Below, one piece after another: positions 23,515 to 30,845 of a stretch of DNA of 31,011 nucleotides. The stretch is from a virus. Each line of letters opens with the position of its first letter. Within the stretch, counting starts at the first letter, position 1. Location: IMG/VR virus record IMGVR_UViG_3300025000_000315, positions 1 to 31,011 of that record; one strand, 5' to 3'. The notes below the pieces were generated by a model that was not told the origin of the DNA, did no database searches, and worked only from the letters and a program-made list of their open reading frames with translations. The translations under genes and the position numbers were made by a program.

Positions 23515-23547
23515 AAAATCCCGGTTCTACTCCTTCCGGGATTTTTT
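23515..23547 (+). terminator. Rho-independent terminator of the recombination operon
   Basis: AAAATCCCGG (23515-23524) and CCGGGATTTT (23536-23545) form a 10-bp stem around an 11-base loop, followed by T's. It ends the operon from P2 and also bounds a ~45-nt RNA from the promoter above. A second CCGGGATT copy (23479-23486) upstream could pair with the same arm in readthrough RNA. Confidence 0.8.
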
Positions 23548-23562
23548 GATAAGACAAAAAAC

Positions 23563-23598
23563 TTTACAAAATTAAGATAATACTATACAATGAAAAAG
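23563..23598 (+). promoter_or_regulatory. Promoter P3 (shared phage motif)
   Basis: -35 TTTACA (23563-23568), 17-base spacer, -10 TACAAT (23586-23591), start near 23598. The sequence CTTTACAAAATTAA matches P2 almost base for base. It drives the accessory operon starting at 23618. Confidence 0.74.
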
Positions 23599-23617
23599 GG
23601 AGAGGAGAAAATAAATA

Positions 23618-23869
23618 ATGGAAACGACCGAAGTAAAAATTGAGCCGAACGGATATTACAAACCTTCTGAAGTGATTACACTCCACCCGTTTTTCGCTAA
23701 AAAAGGTTATATGTGGTTGAGAGATAATTGGACAACCGATCCGCAGGAGGCCGAACAAAACGGAATGATATTGGTTAGGAATACGAGTTTACCTGGACGA
23801 AAACCAAGTTACATTTTTACAGGCCAAGCGTTGATTGATTACCTGATTAAGAACAATCACAAAATCTAA
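23618..23869 (+). CDS. Small HTH/excisionase-like protein
   Basis: 83 residues, ATG after GAGAGGAG, first gene behind P3. 'GYYKPSEVITLHPFFAKKGY' followed by 'RDNWTTDPQEAEQNGMI' and 'YIFTGQALIDYLIKNNH' resembles the winged-helix layout of excisionase/AlpA-like DNA-binding proteins, but the match is loose. It could regulate P3 or the downstream sugar operon. Confidence 0.45.
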   Translation: METTEVKIEPNGYYKPSEVITLHPFFAKKGYMWLRDNWTTDPQEAEQNGMILVRNTSLPGRKPSYIFTGQALIDYLIKNNHKI

Positions 23870-23889
23870 AAACTATTTAAGGAGTGGAA

Positions 23890-24423
23890 TTGAGCAGAGT
23901 AGTTATTGAACTAACAGAGGACGAACAAGCGCGAATGATCGAATGGTGCAAGAAGGTTCAAGCCGACAAGCAGGCGAGGAACTCCATAGACAAGCGTGTG
24001 GACAAGCGGTTCAGTTCTTTTGATATTATGCTTTTGGGACTTTGCGGCGAATACGCGATCTGCAAGCACTTGGGAATACCTTACAATTTTAGGCGCTGGG
24101 ACGAACAAGGCAAAGGCGACGTTACGCATAATGGTTACGAGATAGAAGTTAAAACAAACAAATACCGCGACGACCTATTAAAGATACCGGAGTGGCAAGT
24201 AGACTGCCCGGCCGATATTTATGTATTAGCGCAACAACTTTACAGATTAAAACTGTTTGAGATTTTAGGTTACGCGACAAGAGAAACATTTAGAGCATTG
24301 AGGTACAAAAAGACATTTCCTGGATACGAGGATAAGCCGATGTTCGTTATGGATTATTTAGATTTGGAACGGCCGGAATACTTTAGATCAGCGTTATTAT
24401 TACAAAGAGGAGCGCAATGCTAA
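23890..24423 (+). CDS. PD-(D/E)XK restriction-endonuclease-like protein
   Basis: I start it at TTG 23890 (MSRVVIELTED), since AAGGAG at 23879-23884 is correctly spaced and the GTG at 23884 overlaps that site. 177 residues. The nuclease core is 'LCGEYAICKHLGIPYN' (E54), 'GKGDVTHNGYEIEVKT' (D77, E86-x-K88), a clean PD-(D/E)XK set like those of type II restriction enzymes and transposon nucleases. No methyltransferase partner is beside it. It may act in host DNA breakdown or as a phage-borne restriction nuclease. It overlaps the ferredoxin gene by seven bases. Confidence 0.7.
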   Translation: MSRVVIELTEDEQARMIEWCKKVQADKQARNSIDKRVDKRFSSFDIMLLGLCGEYAICKHLGIPYNFRRWDEQGKGDVTHNGYEIEVKTNKYRDDLLKIPEWQVDCPADIYVLAQQLYRLKLFEILGYATRETFRALRYKKTFPGYEDKPMFVMDYLDLERPEYFRSALLLQRGAQC

Positions 24424-24590
24424 AAATCAATTATTCAAAATGTGTTGGTTGCGAAACTTGCGTTAGGACATACCCGGATCATTTTCAGGTGGTTTATGGC
24501 GCCGTCAGCATTACAAACCCGGACGGTCCGAACGAGGCGGCCGCAGTTTGCCCGAACGAAGCGATAGAGGTGCAAGATGAGAAAAATTAA
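24417..24590 (+). CDS. Small ferredoxin, single [4Fe-4S]
   Basis: 57 residues, ATG after AGAGGAG, overlapping the nuclease stop by seven bases and the next gene by 14. 'SKCVGCETCVRTYPD' gives C9-x2-C12-x2-C15 and 'AAAVCPNEAIEV' gives C45-Pro, the four ligands of a bacterial [4Fe-4S] ferredoxin of the short (Fer4-type) class. It carries one electron at low potential in the cytoplasm. No partner reductase or radical-SAM enzyme is visible in the window. Ferredoxin genes are rare in phages and are usually host-derived metabolic genes. Confidence 0.8.
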   Translation: MLKINYSKCVGCETCVRTYPDHFQVVYGAVSITNPDGPNEAAAVCPNEAIEVQDEKN

Positions 24591-25362
24591 GGTAGCAATT
24601 TTAGGATCAAGCGGAATGCTTGGAAGTATGGTTAAAAATGTTTTAGAACGCGACGACAGAATACAATTATTTTGCCCGAGCCGAGAGGACTTTGATGCCG
24701 CTTGTGTGAGCGTTTCACAATTACAGACGGCTACTTACGATTGCGATTGGATTATTAACTGCATTGGGGTTTTGAACAAATACATTGACGAAAAGAACCC
24801 GGAGAGCGTAAAGAACGCGATCAGAGTCAATGCGCTATTTCCATACACTTTAGCAGAAACAGGAAAGAAGATCATTCAGATCGCGACCGATTGCGCCGGA
24901 GAGCCGGACACTTATGGAATGACAAAAAAATTAGGAGAGGTTAAGGCGCCAAACTTTATCAATATCCGCTGTTCAATTGTAGGTCCGGGAAACCCGACCG
25001 GGTTATTGGATTGGTTTTTGTATCAGCCAATGAGCGCGATAGTACAAGGATATACGAAAGCGATTTGGAACGGGGTTACGACATTGGCATTTGCAAAACT
25101 TTGTTATGGAATAGTTACGAAGAATTTAACCTTGCCAAACCAAAACAATTTTACGCCACACGACGCGGTTACAAAAAAATTGATGCTTGAAATGTTCAAA
25201 AAATACTTTTCAAGAGAGGATATTAAAATAGTGTCAGTTGAAAACGGAACAGATAGACAGGTAGAAAAGGGCGACGACGACTTATGGAGATTGGCAGAAT
25301 ACGACCAAGTGCCGACAGTAGAATACCTAATAAAAGAATTAGTAAATTATATGGAGGGTTAG
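24577..25362 (+). CDS. RmlD-like nucleotide-sugar reductase (extended SDR)
   Basis: 261 residues. An N-terminal NAD(P) fold with 'VAILGSSGMLGSMVKN' (GxxGxxG) is followed by 'DWIINCIGVLNKYIDEKNPE', the family's conserved Asn-Cys-x-Gly region, and 'TYGMTKKLGEV' with the catalytic Tyr-x3-Lys. This matches dTDP-4-dehydrorhamnose reductases, which finish L-rhamnose-type deoxysugars. The substrate here is uncertain. The ATG overlaps the ferredoxin end by 14 bases, and its stop abuts the next gene. Confidence 0.78.
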   Translation: MRKIKVAILGSSGMLGSMVKNVLERDDRIQLFCPSREDFDAACVSVSQLQTATYDCDWIINCIGVLNKYIDEKNPESVKNAIRVNALFPYTLAETGKKIIQIATDCAGEPDTYGMTKKLGEVKAPNFINIRCSIVGPGNPTGLLDWFLYQPMSAIVQGYTKAIWNGVTTLAFAKLCYGIVTKNLTLPNQNNFTPHDAVTKKLMLEMFKKYFSREDIKIVSVENGTDRQVEKGDDDLWRLAEYDQVPTVEYLIKELVNYMEG

Positions 25363-26121
25363 ATGAAAATTTTAATCACTGGGATTGCCGGAACTTGGGG
25401 TAAAGAGTTCACAAAACAATTATTAGCCGAAGGTCACGAAGTTTTAGGGATTGACGTTACGGAGCAAGCGTTAGCGGCGTTTCAGCACGAATACCCGAAC
25501 ATAGATACTTTGCTTATGGATATTGAAGACGTCGATTTTAAGCAATTACCGGTGGACGTTGTTATTCACTTGGCGGCACACAAGCACATCGACATTTGCG
25601 AAAAGAACGTATTCGAAGCCGTGGAAAACAATGTTACGAAGACAGCGAAATTATTTGACAACGCGCGCAGAAATGGAGTAAAGATTTTATTCGTCAGTAC
25701 CGACAAAGCCGTGGAACCGGCGAGCGTTTATGGATTTACGAAAGCATTGGGAGAACATTTAGCGTGGGAAGCAGGCGGACAGGTGGCAAGAAGTGGCAAC
25801 ATTATGGGAAGCAATGGGTCGGTTTTAACAGTTTGGGATAAGGCGATTAAAGAACACAGACCGATCAACATCACAGATCCGGAAATGACAAGATATTTTA
25901 TAGAAATTGAAACGGCCGTAAAAAGAGTTTGGGACGGGTTCAACGCCGGCGAACGGCTTATCATTGTTGCTATGGGCGAGCCGACACGATTAGGCGACCT
26001 TTTGGACGAGGTTTTGACATTACACGGATTTTCACAAGAAAATTACCCGGCCGGAATTACAATCGCCGGACGACGACCGGGCGAGAAACAGCACGAACGA
26101 CTGACTTGGGACAATGAGTAA
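25363..26121 (+). CDS. CapD/PseB-like nucleotide-sugar 4,6-dehydratase or epimerase
   Basis: 252 residues. NAD(P) motif 'ILITGIAGTWGKEF', then 'VVIHLAAHKHIDICEKNVFE', 'ILFVSTDKAVEPASVYGFTK' (catalytic Tyr-x3-Lys), 'ARSGNIMGSNGSVL', 'ITDPEMTRYFIEIETAV' and 'GRRPGEKQHERLTW'. These are the full set for polysaccharide-biosynthesis SDRs such as UDP-GlcNAc 4,6-dehydratase. The protein is compact, since related enzymes have about 330 residues. With the RmlD-like enzyme it could make a deoxysugar nucleotide. It overlaps the next gene by eight bases. Confidence 0.82.
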   Translation: MKILITGIAGTWGKEFTKQLLAEGHEVLGIDVTEQALAAFQHEYPNIDTLLMDIEDVDFKQLPVDVVIHLAAHKHIDICEKNVFEAVENNVTKTAKLFDNARRNGVKILFVSTDKAVEPASVYGFTKALGEHLAWEAGGQVARSGNIMGSNGSVLTVWDKAIKEHRPINITDPEMTRYFIEIETAVKRVWDGFNAGERLIIVAMGEPTRLGDLLDEVLTLHGFSQENYPAGITIAGRRPGEKQHERLTWDNE

Positions 26122-26389
26122 AAAATTAAAAAAGATTTATTTAGACAAAGGGATCACATACTGCGAACTTAGATTACCGCATAAATGTTGGGGAAACGCC
26201 GGATTGAGTTTTGCTCATAAAAGAAAACGAATTGAGTATAAAAGTTGCCCGGAAAAATTGGATACTTTTGAGGAAACGTTATTACTATGCCCGGAGGCGC
26301 ATAACCTTATAGAATACGGGGACAAGAAAAACACCGGTAGAGAACTAACAGCGATAGCATTTAACCAATTAAGAGGAGAAGGAAAATGA
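26114..26389 (+). CDS. HNH-like protein with an altered zinc site
   Basis: 91 residues. The pattern 'ITYCELRLPHKCW', 'LSFAHKRKRI' and 'LLLCPEAHNLIE' is that of a phage HNH-like family with CxE...C, AHk.kR and CxxCHxxiE. The second Cys of the last motif is Ala (C59-P-E-A62-H63), so the zinc site may be damaged or different. It sits inside a sugar-modification operon, which suggests insertion or a role in DNA transfer. It overlaps both neighbours. Confidence 0.6.
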   Translation: MSKKLKKIYLDKGITYCELRLPHKCWGNAGLSFAHKRKRIEYKSCPEKLDTFEETLLLCPEAHNLIEYGDKKNTGRELTAIAFNQLRGEGK

Positions 26390-27321
26390 AAATATCTTAT
26401 CTTGGAAACTTCAAATTTCCGTGGTGTACGGAAGTTCACATTAGCAAAACATTAGAGGCGTTGGGACATACGGTTATTCGGTTACAAGAGGACGAAGCCG
26501 ATATGAAAGTTGTTTTGGATAACGCTAACACAAGCGATATGTTCTTATGGACAAGGACGCCGGGAATGTTGCGATTTAACGGGTGGGAAATGATTAGCAA
26601 AATCAAAGTATTAAAGGTCAGTTACCACCTTGATTTATATGTCGGGATCAGCCGGGAAAATTGGTTGGACGATGAGGCATTTTTCCATACGGATTATGTT
26701 TTCCAAGCCGACGGAGATCCGCACAGTATGGAGGTTTTTAAGCAAAAGAATGTCAACGCGATTTGGCAGAAGCCGGGAGTTTACGCGCCGGAATGCACGA
26801 TCGCAGAACCGGCCGCCGACTTAATAACGGATATTGCTTTCATAGGAAGCCACGAACGATACCACGAAGAATGGCCTTACAGAATGCAGTTGGTAGAATG
26901 GTTAGGAAATACTTACAAGGAACGATTTAAAGCCTTTCCAACGCCGACAAGCGGGGTAATAATGTGCGAGCGGTTGAACCAACTTTGTGCAAGCGCCAAG
27001 ATAATAATTGGCGACGCGCTTTGCAAGGACTTTACGCATACAAATTATTGGAGCAACCGGGTTTATGAGATCACCGGGCGCGGAGGATTTATTATTCACC
27101 CGGTAATTGAAGGATTGAAAGAGGAGTTTGGAAACAATATTGGTTATTACGATTATGGGAACTTTGGACAATTAAAATCCTTGATTGATTATTACATTTC
27201 GGACAACGCGGCAAGGGAAGAATTAAGAAAAAAAGGCCACGAATTGACAAAGAATAATTACACTTTTACACACCGGTTACAAGCGATGTTTGAGATACTT
27301 GAAAAGGAAGGTGCGATTTGA
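26386..27321 (+). CDS. CgeB-like glycosyltransferase (GT-B)
   Basis: 311 residues. 'NRVYEITGRGGFIIHP' and 'YYDYGNFGQLKSLIDYYI' are the donor-site motifs of the Glyco_trans_1_2 family (CgeB-like), with 'DIAFIGSHERYHEEWPYRMQ' in the middle linking the two domains. CgeB of Bacillus acts on the spore outer layer. It probably transfers the sugar made by the upstream enzymes. The four-base overlap with the next gene suggests coupling. Confidence 0.8.
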   Translation: MKISYLGNFKFPWCTEVHISKTLEALGHTVIRLQEDEADMKVVLDNANTSDMFLWTRTPGMLRFNGWEMISKIKVLKVSYHLDLYVGISRENWLDDEAFFHTDYVFQADGDPHSMEVFKQKNVNAIWQKPGVYAPECTIAEPAADLITDIAFIGSHERYHEEWPYRMQLVEWLGNTYKERFKAFPTPTSGVIMCERLNQLCASAKIIIGDALCKDFTHTNYWSNRVYEITGRGGFIIHPVIEGLKEEFGNNIGYYDYGNFGQLKSLIDYYISDNAAREELRKKGHELTKNNYTFTHRLQAMFEILEKEGAI

Positions 27322-27986
27322 AACAGATTATTAACGTATTTTATAAGAATAAAAACTTACCTTTTTGGATCAGGCCAGAATACAAGGACAAAAAAAAGAT
27401 TATAGACATACAGGTTTTGGGAGAGATATTTGACCAAAATGTTTATAAGTTAACGCCGGAACATTTTAAGACGGGGACGATCATTGATTTGGGATCAAAC
27501 ATAGGAGCAGTTGCTATACAGGCGGCGCAACTCGGAGCAATCAAAATAATTGCGATTGAGCCGAACAAATCAAACTTAGCATTATTAGAGGACAACTTGA
27601 GAGAAAATAATTGCGAAGCAGAAATATTAAGAGTAGCAATTGGAGCAGAACCAGGAGAAACTTCGATCACGGACGAAGCCGGCAACAGCAAAACAGGAGA
27701 AGAAGGGGAAAAGGTAAACGTTACAACGCTTGAAGAAATAATTAGTTTCCATTTTGCGGACCAAGAAATTGACGTTTTGAAAATAGACGTAGAAGGGGAC
27801 GAGTACAAAATCCTATTAAGCACGCCAAAGGAAGCATTGGAAAAGATCAGAGTTATTACAATGGAGTTTCACGCGACAGACGAGGAAACATTTGGAAAAT
27901 TGATTTGTAAATTGAGCGAAAGTTTCGTAGTTGAAACAATAGGATCATTTGACAAGGGCGGACAAATAACAGGGAGAAGGTACTAA
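27318..27986 (+). CDS. FkbM-family methyltransferase
   Basis: 222 residues, TTG start overlapping the previous stop, after AAGGAAGG. The SAM motif is 'TIIDLGSNIGAVAIQAA', with the acidic 'IAIEPNKSNL' end and 'VLKIDVEGDEYKILLSTP', the family's IDVEGxE signature. FkbM-type enzymes O-methylate sugars or polyketides. Here it could methylate a sugar on the glycan built by neighbouring transferases. SAM could come from the MetK encoded two genes downstream. Confidence 0.83.
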   Translation: MKQIINVFYKNKNLPFWIRPEYKDKKKIIDIQVLGEIFDQNVYKLTPEHFKTGTIIDLGSNIGAVAIQAAQLGAIKIIAIEPNKSNLALLEDNLRENNCEAEILRVAIGAEPGETSITDEAGNSKTGEEGEKVNVTTLEEIISFHFADQEIDVLKIDVEGDEYKILLSTPKEALEKIRVITMEFHATDEETFGKLICKLSESFVVETIGSFDKGGQITGRRY

Positions 27987-28658
27987 ATGACTTACAAGAT
28001 CGTAATACCTATTTATACAAACGAACACTTGGCAGATAACTGCTTAAAAAGCATTGATGTTGATTGGAAACATTTGATTATAGTCGACAATAGCAAAGAT
28101 AGTTTTTGCAAGAAATACGAGGGACGAGGCGCGACGATTTATTATTACCCGGAAAACATAGGAGTATCAAGGGCTTGGAATTTGGGATTAAAAGCGGACG
28201 CGGATTGGACTTTTTTTGTTTCGATTGCCGTTGCGTTTCCAAACGGATTTAGCGAGGTTTTGGCGGAATTAAAAAACGCAAACGACTATTTATTCTGTTC
28301 GGACTTGGCGTGGCATTGTAACGCGATTAGTCGGGAATGCGTTAAGGCCGTTGGGTACTTTGACGAAAACTTTTACCCGGCTTACTACGAGGACACGGAT
28401 TATGTCAGGCGAATGCAGTTATTAGGAATACCAGTTACGGTAGTCAGGACAAGCGCTTACAGCGCCGTGCAATCTAACTCAACGGAAAGCGACAGAGGGT
28501 TGCCGGTACATTACCTAAATTTGGAAAAATACTATATCGAAAAATGGGGAGGAAAACCCGGACACGAAACATTTGACAAGCCATTTGGGGACAAGGGGAT
28601 CGGGTATTGGGTCGGACAAACTATTAACACATTAAAACAGCGATATGGATTGGAGTAG
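27987..28658 (+). CDS. Family-2-like glycosyltransferase (GT-A)
   Basis: 223 residues directly after the methyltransferase stop. Starts 'YKIVIPIYTNEHLADNCLKS', has 'HLIIVDNSKDSF' and 'NIGVSRAWNLGLKADADWTF', and ends with 'YYEDTDYVRRMQLLG', the catalytic-region ED motif of GT2 enzymes. A usual DxD is not obvious (a VSIAV stretch takes its expected place), so the donor site may be altered. It follows the FkbM gene as part of the glycan operon. Confidence 0.78.
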   Translation: MTYKIVIPIYTNEHLADNCLKSIDVDWKHLIIVDNSKDSFCKKYEGRGATIYYYPENIGVSRAWNLGLKADADWTFFVSIAVAFPNGFSEVLAELKNANDYLFCSDLAWHCNAISRECVKAVGYFDENFYPAYYEDTDYVRRMQLLGIPVTVVRTSAYSAVQSNSTESDRGLPVHYLNLEKYYIEKWGGKPGHETFDKPFGDKGIGYWVGQTINTLKQRYGLE

Positions 28659-28661
28659 AAA

Positions 28662-29675
28662 ATGAAAACAGCCGAAGCAGTTATGCCCGGACACCCGGAC
28701 AAAGTGGCGGATCAAATTAGCGACGCAATACTCGACGAATACTTACGGAGAGATCCATACGCGAGGGTAGCGGTGGAAACAATGGGCGGACACGGCAAAC
28801 TCTATATTTGTGGAGAGGTTACAGCCAAAGGAAAACCATTATACAAAAACGAAATCGTTGAAATAGCGAGAAGGGTTTACGCGAGGATAGGTTATAAAGA
28901 TAGATTAAAAATACAGGTCAATATTGTTAACCAAAGCCCGGACATCTCGCAAGGAGTCGAGATCGGAGGAGCAGGAGATCAAGGAATAATGGTTGGATAT
29001 GCCTGTAATGAAAACGAGCAAATGATACCACAGGAATTATATTTGGCGCGCAAACTTATTATGAGAATTTACGAGGACGGGATTTTTGGCCCAGACGGAA
29101 AATGCCAAGTTACGCTCACAGAGGACAACCAAATTGATACAGTTGTTTTATCAGTACAAACGCACGACGTTACAGATATTAAAAAAGGTTTTGTAGAAAA
29201 GTTTTTAGGACAGTCGGTTAAAAATTATCACTTCAATCCGACAGGAAAATTTGAGATTGGAGGGTTCGCGGCCGACACGGGATTAACAGGCCGAAAGTTA
29301 GCGGTGGATAATTACGGTCCGCAGATACCAGTCGGAGGAGGAGCGTTTAGCGGAAAAGATCCGAGCAAGGTAGACAGATCAGCCGCTTATATGGCAAGAA
29401 GGGTTGCGATTGACGCGTTACGATTTATGGAAGCGGAAAACGTTACAGTTAAATTAGCGTATTCGATAGGAGTAGCAAAGCCGGTTATGGCAATGGTCGA
29501 TATAAACGGCAAAGAACAAGAGGACACGGAGAAAAAAGCAAAATGGTTGATGGCGAAGCATTATGACTTCACGCCAGAGGGGATTATTAGACAATTAGAT
29601 TTACGCAAACCGATTTACGAGATCACTGCCAGAGAAGGACATTTTGGGAATGAAATATTTAGTTGGGAGAAATAA
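28662..29675 (+). CDS. metK: S-adenosylmethionine synthetase
   Basis: 337 residues, shorter than the ~384 of the E. coli enzyme but with all three domains. Family motifs: 'PGHPDKVADQISDAILD' (H11, D13, K14), 'GAGDQGIMVGYA' (around 103-114), 'FNPTGKFEIGG', 'TGLTGRKLAVDNYG' and 'GGGAFSGKDPSKVDRSAAY' (226-243, the phosphate-binding loop). It makes SAM from ATP and methionine, probably as a tetramer. No obvious catalytic residue is missing. A phage-encoded copy in this operon could feed the FkbM enzyme or keep SAM high during infection. Confidence 0.93.
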   Translation: MKTAEAVMPGHPDKVADQISDAILDEYLRRDPYARVAVETMGGHGKLYICGEVTAKGKPLYKNEIVEIARRVYARIGYKDRLKIQVNIVNQSPDISQGVEIGGAGDQGIMVGYACNENEQMIPQELYLARKLIMRIYEDGIFGPDGKCQVTLTEDNQIDTVVLSVQTHDVTDIKKGFVEKFLGQSVKNYHFNPTGKFEIGGFAADTGLTGRKLAVDNYGPQIPVGGGAFSGKDPSKVDRSAAYMARRVAIDALRFMEAENVTVKLAYSIGVAKPVMAMVDINGKEQEDTEKKAKWLMAKHYDFTPEGIIRQLDLRKPIYEITAREGHFGNEIFSWEK

Positions 29676-29777
29676 ATGCCGAAGATAGACGAGATAATTG
29701 CACGATTGGATTATAGGTGGGATTACAGACAGGACGAAGTACCGCTCGAAGTTCAGATCGAAGGTATTTATTTGTAA
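29676..29777 (+). CDS. Possible 33-residue peptide
   Basis: ATG immediately after the metK stop, encoding MPKIDEIIARLDYRW and a short charged end, then TAA. It has no own strong ribosome-binding site and could be translated by coupling. No family; it may be a small gene or a remnant. Confidence 0.35.
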   Translation: MPKIDEIIARLDYRWDYRQDEVPLEVQIEGIYL

Positions 29778-29809
29778 ATTAAACAGCAGGAAGAAAAAGA
29801 AGGAGGAGA

Positions 29810-30844
29810 ATGAGGATAGGGCTAATTTGCCGCGCCGATAACGGAGGATTGGGAGCGCAAACTCACGACTTTTATAGGAATATGAACCCGGCCAAGACGC
29901 TCGTAATAGACATTAGCCACCTTACGGGTTTTGAAAACCATTTAGAAAGATACCCGGACGCAAAGGTCCACAAAGGGTTCTTAGATAATGAAGCAATCGA
30001 ATGGATTACAGATAATGTTGATGTTATTTTCACGATCGAAATACCTTACAATTACGCGCTATTTGAAACCGCAAGAAGGAAAGGCGTCAAGACGTTTTTA
30101 CAATACAATTATGAGTTTTTGGATTATATGAGAGAGCCGGAGTTGCCTTACCCGGACGTTTTAATGGCGCCAAGCCATTGGAACTTCGGAAAGGTATTAG
30201 AGAAATTTGGGAGCAAAGCGATTGTTGATTATTTACCGGTGCCGGTTGACCGGACAATATTTAAGTACAGGAAGCGCGAGCAGGCCAAAACGTTTATTCA
30301 CGTCGCCGGGCATACTCTTTATGAGGACAGGAACGGGACGGAGATAGTAATAGAAGCGTTGAATTATTTGAAAAAAGGCGCAAAGATTATAATTTACAGC
30401 CAACACGATTTAGGAATACCAAAAGAAAAAATAGGGAAGTTTCCGCAATACGAACTGGAGATAAGAGAGGGCGATTTTAAGTACCGGGACGAACTTTATA
30501 AAGAAGGGGACGTGTTAATTTTTCCAAGACGATACGGCGGATTATCATTACAGTTAAACGAGGCAATGAGTTCGGGAATAGTGCCGATTATGACAGACGT
30601 TATGCCGCAAAACACGATGTTAAAACAAGAATTATTATTAGCGCCGATACACATTAAACCGATACAAACAAGAGGAGCGGACATAGATTGTTACGGAGTA
30701 GATCCGAGATTGTTAGCATTAAAAATCGACGAGATGACAGGACAGAGGATAGGATATTTGAGCGATTGGTGCAACAAAGAAGCGGAGAAAATAAGTTGGG
30801 AAACAATGAAACCGAAATACGAAAGGTTTTTTGAGGAGGTTTGA
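29810..30844 (+). CDS. GT4-like glycosyltransferase (GT-B)
   Basis: 344 residues, ATG after AGGAGGAG. The N domain starts 'IGLICRADNGGLGAQTHDF' and the C domain carries 'FPRRYGGLSLQLNEAMSSGI', the family's donor-binding region with its Glu. The linker segment 'APSHWNFGKVLEKFG' and 'VPVDRTIFKYR' matches GT4 enzymes. It is probably another transferase for the same glycan. Its end is followed by an overlap-free start two bases later. Confidence 0.8.
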   Translation: MRIGLICRADNGGLGAQTHDFYRNMNPAKTLVIDISHLTGFENHLERYPDAKVHKGFLDNEAIEWITDNVDVIFTIEIPYNYALFETARRKGVKTFLQYNYEFLDYMREPELPYPDVLMAPSHWNFGKVLEKFGSKAIVDYLPVPVDRTIFKYRKREQAKTFIHVAGHTLYEDRNGTEIVIEALNYLKKGAKIIIYSQHDLGIPKEKIGKFPQYELEIREGDFKYRDELYKEGDVLIFPRRYGGLSLQLNEAMSSGIVPIMTDVMPQNTMLKQELLLAPIHIKPIQTRGADIDCYGVDPRLLALKIDEMTGQRIGYLSDWCNKEAEKISWETMKPKYERFFEEV

Positions 30845-30845
30845 C

